From positions 154,630-218,629 of the forward strand of contig NZ_JADJNN010000005.1 of the NCBI RefSeq assembly GCF_016714285.1: a stretch of DNA of 64,000 nucleotides, written 5' to 3'. Shown in pieces: positions 1 to 9,180 of this stretch. The stretch comes from Nannocystis sp. Its GTDB lineage: Bacteria > Myxococcota_A > Polyangia > Nannocystales > Nannocystaceae. The position numbers and the translations under genes were made by a program. The notes under the pieces were generated by a model that saw only the letters and a list, made by a program, of their open reading frames with translations, had not been told where the DNA came from and ran no database searches. Numbering within the stretch: position 1 is the first letter of the stretch; each line of letters starts with the position of its first letter.

Positions 1-17
1 TACCCACGAGGTGGCCT

Positions 18-1823
18 TTGACCGCCCGATCCTCGACGACCTGTTTCCCGGCGAAACGCTGGCTCTGCGCATGCCTGGTCCTCGCCGCCTGCGGCGACGC
101 CGGATCTGCCAGCGAGACTGCCGGCAGCGAGACCTCGAACCCGACCGGCGACCCGACCGGCAACCCAACTGGCGATCCAACTGGCAATCCAACTGGCGAC
201 CCGACTGGCCCCACCAGCGGCCCCACCAGCGGCCCCACCACCGGCGACCCGACCGGCGACCCGACCGGCGACCCGACCGGCAACACCACCGACGTTGACA
301 CCGGCGACGACCCGCCACCACCCGCCGGCGTCTGCGACCCGCCCGTGCAGCTGGTCGACGTCGCCAGCCCTGACCAGATCGTCGGCGACGGCACCCCCGC
401 GAGCTGCACCGAGGCCGCGCTCGCCATCGCGATCGCCGCGGGCGGCGTCGTCACCTTCGACTGCGGCCCGGACCCCGTCACGATCACCCTCACCAGCGAG
501 CAGAAGATCACCAAGGACCTCGTCCTCGACGGCGGCGGCACGGTCACCCTCAGCGGCGGCAAGACCACCCGTATCCTCAACATGGACACCGGCAACTTCG
601 AGGCCACCGGCCCGCTGCTCACCGTGCAGCGCCTCCGCTTCGTCGACGCGAAGGCCAGCGGCACCGCGATCGCCCTCGGCACCGACGTCGACGGCGGCGG
701 CGGGGCGATCTACTACCGCGGCGGCAGCGTCACCGCGATCGACTGCAGCTTCGCGGACAACGACGCCGCGCTGCTCGGCCCCGACGTCGCCGGCGGGGCG
801 ATCTACGGCATCGGCGTCGGCGCGACCGTCGTCGTCGGCTGCAGCTTTCACAACAACCGCGCCGCCAACGGCGGGGCGATCGGCGCCCTGCACACCGCCC
901 TCACGATCGTCAACAGCAGCTTCACCGACAACCAGGCCACCGGCACCGGCGCCAACTACATCAACGAGATGGGCCAGCAAGCCGGCCAGGGCGGCAACGG
1001 CGGCGCGATCGTCATGGACGGCGTCGGCCGCGAGCTCACGATCTGCGGCGCAACCGTCACCGGCAACACCGGCGGAGCCTTCGGCGGCGCCCTGTTTCGC
1101 ACCGGCTACGAGGGCGAACCCAGCACCATCGACCGCAGCACATTCGCGGATAACAGCATCCCCGAGTCGGGCGACGACATGCTCCCGAGCGGCGCCGGCG
1201 GCCTCTACATTCAGGGCACCTCCGTCACAATCACCAGCAGCACGATCGCCCGCAACGCGGCCCGCAGCGCGGCCGGCCTGTGGATCCTCGGCCACGGCGA
1301 GCAAGCCGCGACGGCCGACCTCACCAACGTCACCCTCGCCGACAACCAGACCTGGCCCAAGCCCGATTTCACGACCCGCGGCATCGGCGGCGGCCTCGTC
1401 ATCGGCGACAAGACCAGCGGCACCCTGCTCAATTGCACGATCGCCGGCAACACCGCACAATTCGCCTCCGGCATCGGCCGCGCCTCCCCGCTCACGATCC
1501 ACAACACGATCATCAGCAACATCGCCGATAATCAGTACACCCCGCTCAACTGCACCGGCAGCAGCTACGCCTCCCCGCCCGGCACCGGCGACCACAATCT
1601 CCAGTGGCCGAACGGCCTCAAGGACGACATGGACTGCACCCCCGGCATCACCCGCGTCGACCCCATGCTCGGCCCGCTCGCCGACAACGGCGGCCCCACC
1701 GACACAATCGCCCCACTCCCCGGCAGCCCCGCCCTCGCCGCCGGCAGCCAGTGCCCACCCACCGACCAGCGCGGCATGCCCCGCGCCGACCCCTGCACCC
1801 TCGGCGCGCTCGAGGCGAACTGA
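18..1823 (+). CDS. Secreted beta-helix lipoprotein with D-P-T-G linker and choice-of-anchor Q end
   Basis: Predicted exported, lipid-anchored surface protein of 601 residues. Residues 1-25 form a lipoprotein signal ending in the lipobox LAAC, with Cys25 as lipidation site. A linker of repeated D/N-P-T-G and P-T-S-G units follows (about residues 35-95). About 400 residues of Gly/Asn-rich repeats come next, with GGAI and NSSFTDN type motifs, the pattern of right-handed parallel beta-helix (Pmp-like) folds. The last 60 residues (DNGGPTDT, GSPAL, DQRG, LGALE) match the choice-of-anchor Q family. The TTG at 18 is the only start ahead of the signal inside the window, so the true start may lie before position 1. 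The next lipoprotein gene follows 45 nt downstream on the same strand. Ligand or function is unknown; adhesion or a structural surface role is inference. Confidence 0.85.
   Translation: MTARSSTTCFPAKRWLCACLVLAACGDAGSASETAGSETSNPTGDPTGNPTGDPTGNPTGDPTGPTSGPTSGPTTGDPTGDPTGDPTGNTTDVDTGDDPPPPAGVCDPPVQLVDVASPDQIVGDGTPASCTEAALAIAIAAGGVVTFDCGPDPVTITLTSEQKITKDLVLDGGGTVTLSGGKTTRILNMDTGNFEATGPLLTVQRLRFVDAKASGTAIALGTDVDGGGGAIYYRGGSVTAIDCSFADNDAALLGPDVAGGAIYGIGVGATVVVGCSFHNNRAANGGAIGALHTALTIVNSSFTDNQATGTGANYINEMGQQAGQGGNGGAIVMDGVGRELTICGATVTGNTGGAFGGALFRTGYEGEPSTIDRSTFADNSIPESGDDMLPSGAGGLYIQGTSVTITSSTIARNAARSAAGLWILGHGEQAATADLTNVTLADNQTWPKPDFTTRGIGGGLVIGDKTSGTLLNCTIAGNTAQFASGIGRASPLTIHNTIISNIADNQYTPLNCTGSSYASPPGTGDHNLQWPNGLKDDMDCTPGITRVDPMLGPLADNGGPTDTIAPLPGSPALAAGSQCPPTDQRGMPRADPCTLGALEAN
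138..284 (+). repeat. 12-bp minisatellite encoding D/N-P-T-G units
   Basis: Tandem copies of a 12-bp unit close to gacccgaccggc, with aac/gac and act/acc variants and three interspersed ccaccagcggcc units. It encodes the linker behind the signal peptide of the beta-helix lipoprotein. A related run (SPTG, NPTA, NPTD) occurs in the lipoprotein gene at 3129. Confidence 0.85.
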
Positions 1824-1868
1824 TTTCACCGCCTCCACGACCCACAACCTCCCCCGAAAATACCCGCC

Positions 1869-2963
1869 ATGCGCCTGCTCGCTATCCTTGGACTCATCCT
1901 CACCGCCTGCAGTACCACCGACCCCGGCGTCGCCACCAACCCCAGCGGCACCCCGACCTCCCCGACCAGCGCGACCGTCAGCGAGACCGGCACTGGCGAC
2001 GACGGCAGCGGCAGCGCCACCAACACCCCGACCAGCGGCCCCCTCGACTCGACCACCATGGACGTGTCCACCGGCGTCCTGCCCACCGGTGACGGCCCCA
2101 AGCTCGACCTCGCCGTCCCCGACGCCGGCACCGGCAACGACGAGGGCTGCACCAAGATCGACTTCCTGTTCGTCGTCGACAACTCCAACTCCATGGCCGC
2201 CGAGCAGGCCCTCCTCACCGCCGCGCTCCCCGGCTTCATCACCGCGATCCAGGCGGCCCTCCCGGACACCAGCGACTACCAGATCGGCGTCACCAAGACC
2301 GACGTCTTCGGCTTCGACGACAACCCGAACCCCGACCCGCAAAACCCGTGCCCCTACGCGCTCGGCGGCCTGCTCAGCCACGCCACCCCCGACGGCCAGA
2401 AGACCGGCACCGGCCCGAGCTGCAACTTCGCCTCCGGCAAGAACTTCATGACCGCCGGCCCCAGCCTCGCCCAGGAATTTTCCTGCGCCGCCAGCGTCGG
2501 CGTCAAGGGCAACACCGGCGAGACCCAGGCCGCCGCCCTGCTCGCCGCTGTCGGCCCCGAGCTCGCCGCCCCCGGCGCCTGCAACGAGGCCTTCCTGCGC
2601 CCCGACGCCCTGCTCGTCGTCGTCATGATCACCGACGAGGACGACGACTGGAGCCCCCCGGACGCCGACAAGCAGCAGAACGCCGCCGCCTGGTCGACCG
2701 CGCTCATCGCCGCGAAAAACGACCTCCCCGAGAACCTCGCCTTTGTCCTAATCTCCGGCGGCGACCCGCGCTGGCCCGACTGCAAGGACATCTCACCCAA
2801 CGACTTCACCGGCGCCGCCGCCAGCCCGAACCTCACCGCGCTGGCGACCAGCATCCCCAGCCATAACCTCGGCAACGTCTGCCAGGCCGGCTACGAGGAC
2901 ACCCTCGCCGCCGCGATCGCCACGATCTCCACCGCCTGCGAGTCCTTCACGCCGCCCGGCTGA
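1869..2963 (+). CDS. vWA-domain lipoprotein
   Basis: 364-residue exported lipoprotein. The signal is very short (MRLLAILGLILTAC, Cys14), followed by a Thr/Ser/Gly/Asp linker to about residue 80. A von Willebrand factor A domain begins near residue 98 with the metal-site motif D104-x-S106-x-S108 (FVVDNSNSM). The later strand VVVMITDEDDDW supplies the acidic part of the MIDAS. The domain holds several Cys pairs, as in secreted myxobacterial vWA proteins. vWA domains usually bind a protein partner through a divalent metal; the partner here is unknown. It lies 45 nt behind the beta-helix lipoprotein on the same strand, so co-transcription is possible. Confidence 0.85.
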   Translation: MRLLAILGLILTACSTTDPGVATNPSGTPTSPTSATVSETGTGDDGSGSATNTPTSGPLDSTTMDVSTGVLPTGDGPKLDLAVPDAGTGNDEGCTKIDFLFVVDNSNSMAAEQALLTAALPGFITAIQAALPDTSDYQIGVTKTDVFGFDDNPNPDPQNPCPYALGGLLSHATPDGQKTGTGPSCNFASGKNFMTAGPSLAQEFSCAASVGVKGNTGETQAAALLAAVGPELAAPGACNEAFLRPDALLVVVMITDEDDDWSPPDADKQQNAAAWSTALIAAKNDLPENLAFVLISGGDPRWPDCKDISPNDFTGAAASPNLTALATSIPSHNLGNVCQAGYEDTLAAAIATISTACESFTPPG

Positions 2964-3128
2964 GACCGCACGCGAAGCTCTGCCAGCATTCCGCGCCCCC
3001 GCCTGGCTTCTCGTCGACCCCCGGTGGGTCGCGCACAGCGGCACGGACACTCCTCGTCGGCCTCCCCGGCGGGTCGCGCACCCCCGGGCATCCTCGCAGC
3101 GACGCGGACACCCCGGTACCATGCAGCC

Positions 3129-4649
3129 ATGACATCTCTACTCCGAGCTCCCCGGATCGTGGTCGCGCTCTCCTTCGTGCTCGCCTGCGGCGACGACGGC
3201 CGCGCCGACGCGACCGGCAGCCCGACCGGCAACCCGACCGCCAACCCGACCGATAGCCCGACCGGCAGCGGCACCGACAGCACCAGCAGCGAGAGCACCC
3301 CGACCACCACCTCGCCGACCAGCGTCGGCCCCGGCAGCAACGCCACCGAGCTCACCGGCTCGACCGGCCCCGTGCTCACCGGCAGCGGCACCACCAGCGG
3401 CGTGAACTGCAACGATTGCTCCGACCCCAACCAGCAGTGTATCGACGACGTATGCGTCACCAGCTGTCAGGGCCAGGACCCCGACCCCTGCGGTCCCGAC
3501 CAGGTCTGCGACGTCGTCAGCGGTGAATGTCACACCCCCGACGCCGCCTGCACCCTGGGCGGTCCGAGCCTGCCCTGCGACACCCAGCAATGCGGCCCCG
3601 GCAGCGCCTGCGACGGGGCCGGAGCGTGCATCCCCGTGGCCCCCTGCGCCGACGTCGCCTGCACCGGCGATGGCGCCTGCTGGGGCACCCTATGCGGCGC
3701 CTGCGAGCGCGCCCCCGGCTGCAGCGACCCGCCCATCGATCTGCTCAACGGCCCCTTCTCCGCCGATATCTCCGCGATCGACTTCGCTGACGACTGTACC
3801 GCGTGGGCCGTGACCGTCAGCGGCGGACAGGAGTATGTCCGGCGCATGACCAGCGCCGGCGAGCTGACCAGCTTCGGGGCGATCGGCGACTTCGACCTCG
3901 GCGAGGTCCGCGTCCTGCGTCACCTGACGATCCCCCAGCTCACACTCCCGCCGCCGATCGGCAGCGATCCGCAGCCGCCGACCCCCGTCGAGGGCTACGG
4001 CGAGGTCGCCGTCACCTATATCTGCTGCCCCAGCTGTGGAGATTGCGCCAACAACCCCGAGGCCCGCGGCGTGGCTCACCTCGTCGAGGAGAGCCCCAAC
4101 ATGCCGCTGCCGATTATCATCTACGCCGAGCCGACCCAGGGCACCGGCCCCTTCGGCAACATCGCCGTCGACGGCGGCCCGCAGGGCCTCACCTGGGGCG
4201 AGAACCGCGTCCTCTACGTCGGCAACGCCCTCGCCGACGGCGACTACAGCAGCGCCGACCTCGAGACCGCCAAGGTCGCAAACCTCTACACATTCACCGC
4301 CCGCGTCACCGCCAGCGCACCGATCAGCGACGTCCACAACCTCGTCGCCCTCATCGGCGGCGACCTCCACCGCTTCAACACCAACACCCACCAAACCGAA
4401 TTCGTCGTCGACCTCATGTCCGACGTCACCAATCTCACTCAAGATCCGTTCTCGGGTCACGTGTACGCGAGCCTGGCCTCCCTCGAGGTCGTCCGCGTCC
4501 ACCCCTTCACCGGCGAGGTCGAGTCCTTCGCCATGATGCCCGCCAAGGGCCGGGTCGCCGTCAGCCCGAGCGGTAAACTCTGGTTCGCCCCCGTCGCCTA
4601 TCTCAACAAGACGCCGCTGATCTCGTGGGACCTGCCCGCTTCGCTGTGA
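3129..4649 (+). CDS. Cys-rich lipoprotein with C-terminal propeller-like domain
   Basis: 506-residue exported lipoprotein. The chosen start is the ATG at 3129, because it gives a compact signal (VALSFVLAC, Cys20); the frame stays open further upstream but without a better signal. A linker of SPTG/NPTA/TST units runs to about residue 90. A Cys-dense block (about residues 95-200) contains C-x2-C-x6-C spacings such as NCNDCSDPNQQC. The remaining 300 residues alternate strands with repeated GxxxYVGNAL and VYASLASLEVVRVHPFTGE type stretches, suggesting a beta-propeller or NHL/SMP-30-like fold. No catalytic motif was recognised. The Cys block could be disulfide-rich binding repeats. Confidence 0.8.
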   Translation: MTSLLRAPRIVVALSFVLACGDDGRADATGSPTGNPTANPTDSPTGSGTDSTSSESTPTTTSPTSVGPGSNATELTGSTGPVLTGSGTTSGVNCNDCSDPNQQCIDDVCVTSCQGQDPDPCGPDQVCDVVSGECHTPDAACTLGGPSLPCDTQQCGPGSACDGAGACIPVAPCADVACTGDGACWGTLCGACERAPGCSDPPIDLLNGPFSADISAIDFADDCTAWAVTVSGGQEYVRRMTSAGELTSFGAIGDFDLGEVRVLRHLTIPQLTLPPPIGSDPQPPTPVEGYGEVAVTYICCPSCGDCANNPEARGVAHLVEESPNMPLPIIIYAEPTQGTGPFGNIAVDGGPQGLTWGENRVLYVGNALADGDYSSADLETAKVANLYTFTARVTASAPISDVHNLVALIGGDLHRFNTNTHQTEFVVDLMSDVTNLTQDPFSGHVYASLASLEVVRVHPFTGEVESFAMMPAKGRVAVSPSGKLWFAPVAYLNKTPLISWDLPASL

Positions 4650-4661
4650 CGGCCCCAGCTG

Positions 4662-5722
4662 CTACTTCGCCACGAGCGCCACCTCCACCACCGTATCCTG
4701 AGTTTCCACGAACTCGAGCGCGTAAAATCCAGCGTCGAGCTCGATGTCGATGTCCGTAGAATATCGGAATTCTCGACGAAACTGCACATCGCAGTCACCA
4801 CAGCGAGACAGGAACAGGTGCGCCCCCGTGGTCAATCGGTAGGTCCCCGCCGTTTCGATCTCGAGCGTCCGCCGAGTCGCCATCTGCGTATCGTCGGCTC
4901 CGACACTCCCATATACATCGGGATCGTCGCACGAGACCGCGAAGGTGCTCGCCCACGCCGATCCAACCTTCTCCGCCACGTCCAGGTCGCAAACGTCGAG
5001 CTGAAACAGGCACCGTGGCGCTCCAGAAAGGTACTCCGCCTCGATGTCCGCGAAGCTCTCGCCGTAGACCTCCTCGATGACCCCCTGGACCGCCTCGATC
5101 GAGGCGGTCTGTGCTCCGTTGTATACCTGCTTGAAACGATCGCGGCCGCGGGTGTCAATCAGAAATCGCGAAAACGTCCTGCCGCCAGGATAATCAGGTC
5201 ATCTGAACTGTCATCCAACATATCGTGTACCGCGACGGGCCCCATCCAGGGCACCATTGACCTCCCTGCGACAAAGCCACCGCGAGACCCTCGGCGAAGA
5301 ACGGCAAGGTCGCCCCCCAAACACTCCTGCGCACGCCACTGCATGCGAGCTCATGCCGCAGCGTCTCGGCCGGCCGAACGCCCAGAATCATCCAGGTCCT
5401 CCATATACACCCGGCCTCCTTGCCGATAGCACGCGTCTTGCGGGCAAGGAGCGTCATCTACAACCTGGACCAACGCTCGATAATTTGGCGGAATATCGAC
5501 CTCAAGCAGCCCGAAGACCCGCTCGATGAAGCGATCGAACTCAGACAACGAGCCCTCGCACAATGCACGATCCGCCTTCTCGAAGATGAACTCAATGTGT
5601 TCACCGCCGTCTCTGATCCGCGCGGTGATCGGTGTCACAGGCTAGCAGCGACGCGGCGAACGCCCACACCACACCACCGATCCGAACAAACGGCCTCCAC
5701 GTCGCGGAGACTCGGCTCGTAG
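4662..5722 (-). pseudogene. Frame-broken gluzincin (HExxH) metalloprotease-like lipoprotein
   Basis: Reading across frames gives one coherent protein. A lipobox (FAASLLAC) near 5650 is followed by ITARIRDGGEHIEFIFEKAD and VYMEDLDDSG. Next comes a zinc-protease core, RHELA then LPFFAEGLAVAL (5300-5400), and a tail DTRGRDRFKQVYNG (about 5150) running to VEVALVAK at 4662. The pieces lie in at least four frames, broken near 5640, 5400, 5230 and 5160. The HExxH second His is missing as written; one added base in ctcgcatgc restores HELAH. The layout resembles peptidase-MA-type proteins, which may be non-proteolytic envelope components. The start near 5722 is uncertain. Several breaks sit next to G runs, so sequencing error is a serious alternative to a true pseudogene. 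Confidence 0.6.
5088..5109. repeat. Perfect 22-bp palindrome
   Basis: The sequence gaccgcctcga followed by its exact reverse complement, with no spacer. It lies inside the coding part of the broken protease-like gene (TASIEAV region). It could be a chance product of GC-rich coding sequence. Confidence 0.6.
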
Positions 5723-5790
5723 CGATCTGCCGCCCCGCCACACACCCCGGCGGCCGCCGACGGCCAGAAGCCCCGCGGACGTCGCCACGC

Positions 5791-7077
5791 TCATAGACAG
5801 TCCTCCGGATCGATCGCGCAGAGTTGAGTGGATATTGCTCCCGCGGGCGAGATTGCATCACACAAGCCATCCCCGGCCCATGGACAGGGATCGAGCGCGG
5901 TCTCCTCACCCTGGTTGTCTCCCACCCGCGTATCCCCCTCGACGGTGACATGGTCAAGCAAGCCCTGCACCACCGACGGCGGAAGCGATTTGTTGCCGAA
6001 CACCCGCAGCTCGGACGCCTCGGCGAGAGCAGGCAACCAGTCCGCCGGACCCGCCAGCGAAGCGTTGCGAACGACGCTCAGATTATAGGGCCCAACGCGC
6101 ACCAGCGAGCGCAACCCCGTGATCTCGATCAGCACCCCGTTCTCTTCGATCGTGAGACCCGCCAGCGCCTCGACCCCGGAAAAATCGTCGATCGACCGCA
6201 GCGCAAGGTTCTTCTGGATACTCACCGACGTATGCGCCCCGATGCGGGCCGGTGGTGAACCCGAGATCCGCGTCAACGCTGCGTTCTTCCTGATGAAGAT
6301 GGAAGGCGTATCGATCGAAGCCGCCAGGGAGAACGTCTTCAGTTCATCGTTGTCGCTGATGGTTACTTGTCCAGCTACGCGCTCGAGCCCCTCAAAGCCG
6401 TCGAGGGTCTCCAGCGAGAGGTCGCCCGATATCGACAAGTCACCGCCTATCATCCTCAGTGCGGGGAATTTAGCGAGAGCGAGAGCGACGTTATCCTCAA
6501 TGTAGAGACTTCCGGCGACATCGCTGAGGCCCGGGAGCTCGAGCCGCTCCAGCCCATTATTCGCGGAGATGTTCAGATCGCCCTCGACTTGAGCGAGCGC
6601 GGCCGGGGCCGCGAACTCCATGAGCTCGGGGTTCAATGCCACGAAGATCGACCCGACCGAGACGAGTGCATCGCCGAGCGCGAACTGGGACAGCTTCGGA
6701 TTCTCGGCGACATACAGGCGCCCGTCGATGCGCTCGAGGGCGGGAAAACCGTGCACCACGGTGAGCACGGCGTTCTCCGAGAGAGAAAACGCGCCGCCAA
6801 TGTGTGTCAACGCTGGCCACTCGGGGAGCTCGTCCAGGGCCGGGTTATCATGAATCACCAGTGAACCCTCGATATCCTCGACATCTGCGAGGATCGCCAG
6901 TTCCTTCGCACTTCGACCTTCCACGATCAGGTCGCCGCGCACGCACACAACATCGGCTGCTCGTGCGTCCCACACCTGACTCCCCTCGACGCAATCCCGC
7001 GTCGAGGCGCTACACGCCGCGAGGGTCGAGAGACAGGCGATTGCGCCGCGAGCGAACATGGGCGAAGACGATGGCAT
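5791..7077 (-). CDS. Receptor L-domain/LRR-like lipoprotein
   Basis: 428-residue exported lipoprotein with signal CLSTLAAC (Cys22). From about residue 45 to 360 it is built of about 23-residue repeats alternating I-x-G-x-L-x-I and N-x-x-L-x-x-L/I. Examples are IEGSLVIHDNPALDEL, IDGRLYVAENPKLSQF and VAGSLYIEDNVALA. This is the Receptor-L-domain/leucine-rich-like solenoid common in myxobacterial surface proteins. A short Cys-containing tail (DPCPWAGDGLCD and DPEDCL) follows. A second ATG at 7059 also leaves a full signal. The protein probably presents a binding surface outside the cell; the ligand is unknown. Confidence 0.85.
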   Translation of the reverse strand: MPSSSPMFARGAIACLSTLAACSASTRDCVEGSQVWDARAADVVCVRGDLIVEGRSAKELAILADVEDIEGSLVIHDNPALDELPEWPALTHIGGAFSLSENAVLTVVHGFPALERIDGRLYVAENPKLSQFALGDALVSVGSIFVALNPELMEFAAPAALAQVEGDLNISANNGLERLELPGLSDVAGSLYIEDNVALALAKFPALRMIGGDLSISGDLSLETLDGFEGLERVAGQVTISDNDELKTFSLAASIDTPSIFIRKNAALTRISGSPPARIGAHTSVSIQKNLALRSIDDFSGVEALAGLTIEENGVLIEITGLRSLVRVGPYNLSVVRNASLAGPADWLPALAEASELRVFGNKSLPPSVVQGLLDHVTVEGDTRVGDNQGEETALDPCPWAGDGLCDAISPAGAISTQLCAIDPEDCL

Positions 7078-7255
7078 ATGAGCAGTCCGGGGTCCAGTAG
7101 CGTGCGTGCAGGCCCAAGCGACTTCCCGTCGTCAGCGTTGGCTCCGAGGGCCTGGGGGGGAAAGTCGCTAGTCGCCGTTTGCTGCGCTGCCAGGCCCGCG
7201 CTCTGCTAAGGTCGCGCACCCAGCCTCCACCGGCCCATGGAGCCACAACGACATC

Positions 7256-7735
7256 ATGGAGGAACTCAGCCTCGCCTACGTGCGAGCCGTCGCCTCGCGC
7301 GCCGGCTTCGCGGTGGAGGAGGTCCGACGTGACCGCGACAGCATCGACCTCCACATCCTCGCTGGCGGCACGCTCGGGGGCGGCGCGTTGCACTCACCAG
7401 CGCTGGCCGTCCAGGTCAAGGCGACGGCCTTCGACCTCCCCGAGGGCTGCACGCAGTTCCCCTACGATCTCAAGGTCAGGAACTACAACCATCTCGCCCA
7501 GCAGCCGACCCCGCGTCCTCGCGCCGCTCCGCCGAGGACGGGGTGCTGGCTCACCTGGACCGAGGAGGCGCTTGTGCTCCGTCGTTCGGCCTACTGGCTC
7601 TCGCTTTGCGGCCTACCCGCCACAAGCAATGAGGGCACCTCACGTGTGCACTTGCCCCGCACGCAGGTGTTCGACAGTGCCGGGATCCGCGGGCTCCTCG
7701 AGCGGATCTCTCGCCAGGAGGCGATCGTCACGTGA
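7256..7735 (+). CDS. DUF4365-type protein
   Basis: 159 residues. The N-terminus MEELSLAYVRAVASRAGF, then DSIDLHI, LAVQVKATA, FPYDLKVRNYNHL and the C-terminal half (LTWTEEALVLRRSAYWLSL, LPRTQVFD) follow the DUF4365 family pattern. I recall that family as endonuclease-fold-like (D...QVKA), but the biochemical role is not established. Around 7510-7545 the text (PTPRPRAAPPRTGC) departs from the family. A one-base shift reads RVLAPL there, so a compensated pair of indels is likely. The stop overlaps the next reading frame (7732), suggesting translational coupling to a partner. Confidence 0.7.
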   Translation: MEELSLAYVRAVASRAGFAVEEVRRDRDSIDLHILAGGTLGGGALHSPALAVQVKATAFDLPEGCTQFPYDLKVRNYNHLAQQPTPRPRAAPPRTGCWLTWTEEALVLRRSAYWLSLCGLPATSNEGTSRVHLPRTQVFDSAGIRGLLERISRQEAIVT

Positions 7736-8049
7736 ACGACCGGAGCCCCACGCTCGCAGCCCGAGTCAGCTATCAGGCGCTGCGCGACTACCTCGCCACC
7801 CGGCAATGGCAAAGCATGCCATCGCGGCTCAGCTACGCCGCGATCTATCGCACCCGGCGCCGGAGGGTCGAGGTCCAGATCCCTTGGACCCGGATCTGGC
7901 CACTACGCCGCGCCATCACCTTCGCAGCTCGCGGATCTCGGCTTCGGGGCCGCCCTGGAGCAGGTCCTGGGCCGTCGCCTCCTCCGTACGCCTGGGGGGG
8001 CGACGGGGGATCGGCCTGGTCGCCGGCCGGCCCTGCGAGGGCGCGCTGA
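7732..8049 (+). pseudogene. Broken partner gene downstream of DUF4365 protein
   Basis: Starts with GTG at 7732, overlapping the DUF4365 stop by 4 nt. The first 55 residues look genuine (LAARVSYQALRDYLATRQW, LSYAAIYR, RRVEVQIP). The expected continuation then appears in other frames: LDPDLATT near 7890, and QLADLGFGAALEQVLG at 7920-7975. This pattern (V-Q-I-P-L-D then a helical tail) resembles small proteins seen next to DUF4365-like genes, but that is a loose recollection. At least two frameshifts are present and no clean end is visible. It is decayed or mis-sequenced. Confidence 0.45.
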
Positions 8050-8060
8050 AGTCCCCTGCT

Positions 8061-8509
8061 CGCCAGTGCCTGCAGCGTCCAGCCCCGCGGCGCCCCGCGT
8101 GACCTCGGGGGGCTCTAGCGCCGCCCGTTGGCGCCGGCTGGGCTCCTGGGCGCTCCGCCCGCCCCCCCTCCACCCCGCCCTCGGGCCCTTCCTCGGCCGC
8201 CCCGCGGCTCCGTCCTCCCCAGGCGTCGGCAAGGTCGTCGGGCGGCGCCCCAAGGGCAGCCGGGGACGTATTCAGGGGCGCCAGCTCCTAGGCGTCGCCC
8301 TCGCCCCAAAAGCCTACCGGGACCGCCATTTAGCATATGTGTCTCGGCTCCACGGCAGGCTCAGGGACCGGCTTCGATCCGCGCGATCGCGGCTCGAGCC
8401 TCGCGGTGCCGCGGGCGGGGCGGCGGTCCCGCCGGCGCGCGGGGGTGGCACGATGGCCACGAGCGGCGGTCCCGTCGCACTCGGGGACTAGCACACGGCC
8501 TTGGGAGCC
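8061..8509. other. Intergenic stretch without a convincing gene
   Basis: About 450 bases of very GC-rich sequence with no reading frame carrying a recognisable protein. A Gly/Ser/Thr segment at 8337-8370 (GSTAGSGTG in one frame) could be the remnant of the linker of the broken Cys-rich lipoprotein that follows. Confidence 0.4.
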
Positions 8510-9114
8510 GGTCATCGGTGCACATCATCTGGGGAAACGGGTGCGATACATGGAAGCAGGACGCCGGAGGCCTGGCGAGGGCGGGCCGGGGCAATCAAGT
8601 GCTTGATCGGAGAACCTGCCCAGATCGGCGAGCCGTGTTTCACCGTCAGCGGTCCCTGGAGCGGCATCGACAACTGTGAGGCGATTGCTGCTCGGGGACC
8701 GGCCCGCGCATGCGGTGGATGCCCGGCGGGGCCGCCCCAAGTCCTCGTGCTGGATGTTCTCAGAGGGTCTCTCGTTATGCTTCGAGACCTGCGATCCGCT
8801 GGAGCAGGATTGCCTCGATCCCGGCGAGATCTGTCTGCCGAACGGTGGCTATGGGAGTGGCTTCCACATGCAGCGCCCGGGGGGGTGGACAGGTTCACGA
8901 CGCATGTGAAAACTACAACGCTTGCGACCCAGGCAACATGTGCGTTGAATCCGGCGCAGCCCTCGAGTGCGACCAGCAGGTGGCAGGCTGCTGCGAACCG
9001 TTCTGCGACCTGTTGCTCCCGAACACCTGCCCAGGCGCCGGCCAAGAGTGCGAACCGTTCCTCCAGGACCCATCCAGGTACCCGAATGTCGGGTTCTGCT
9101 CGCTCCCCGGCTGA
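8510..9114 (+). pseudogene. Frame-broken Cys-rich myxobacterial secreted protein
   Basis: Pieces in three frames rebuild a member of a large myxobacterial Cys-rich family, often mis-annotated as ribulose-phosphate epimerase. They are GCDTWKQD (8540), IGEPAQIGEPCFTVSGPW and GIDNC (8610-8680), and CFETCDPLEQDCLDPGEICL (8785-8840). The last is HDACENYNACDPGNMCVESG, continuing through CCEPFCDLLLPNTCPGAGQE to the stop at 9114. The CDPxxQDC and CCEPFCDL signatures and even Cys spacing support a disulfide-rich exported protein. No signal peptide is visible in frame, though a Gly/Ser/Thr linker remnant may begin near 8337. At least three indels are needed. Confidence 0.55.
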
Positions 9115-9180
9115 CGCCGGATCCGCAGCTTCACCGCGCGCGCATAAACATCGCTGCCCGCCACGCCCGGAGCCGCCGGC

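Noticed and set aside
295..2451. 718-codon frame spanning two lipoprotein genes
   Set aside because: Ser/Pro/Ala/Thr-only composition, overlapping two well-supported genes in another frame.
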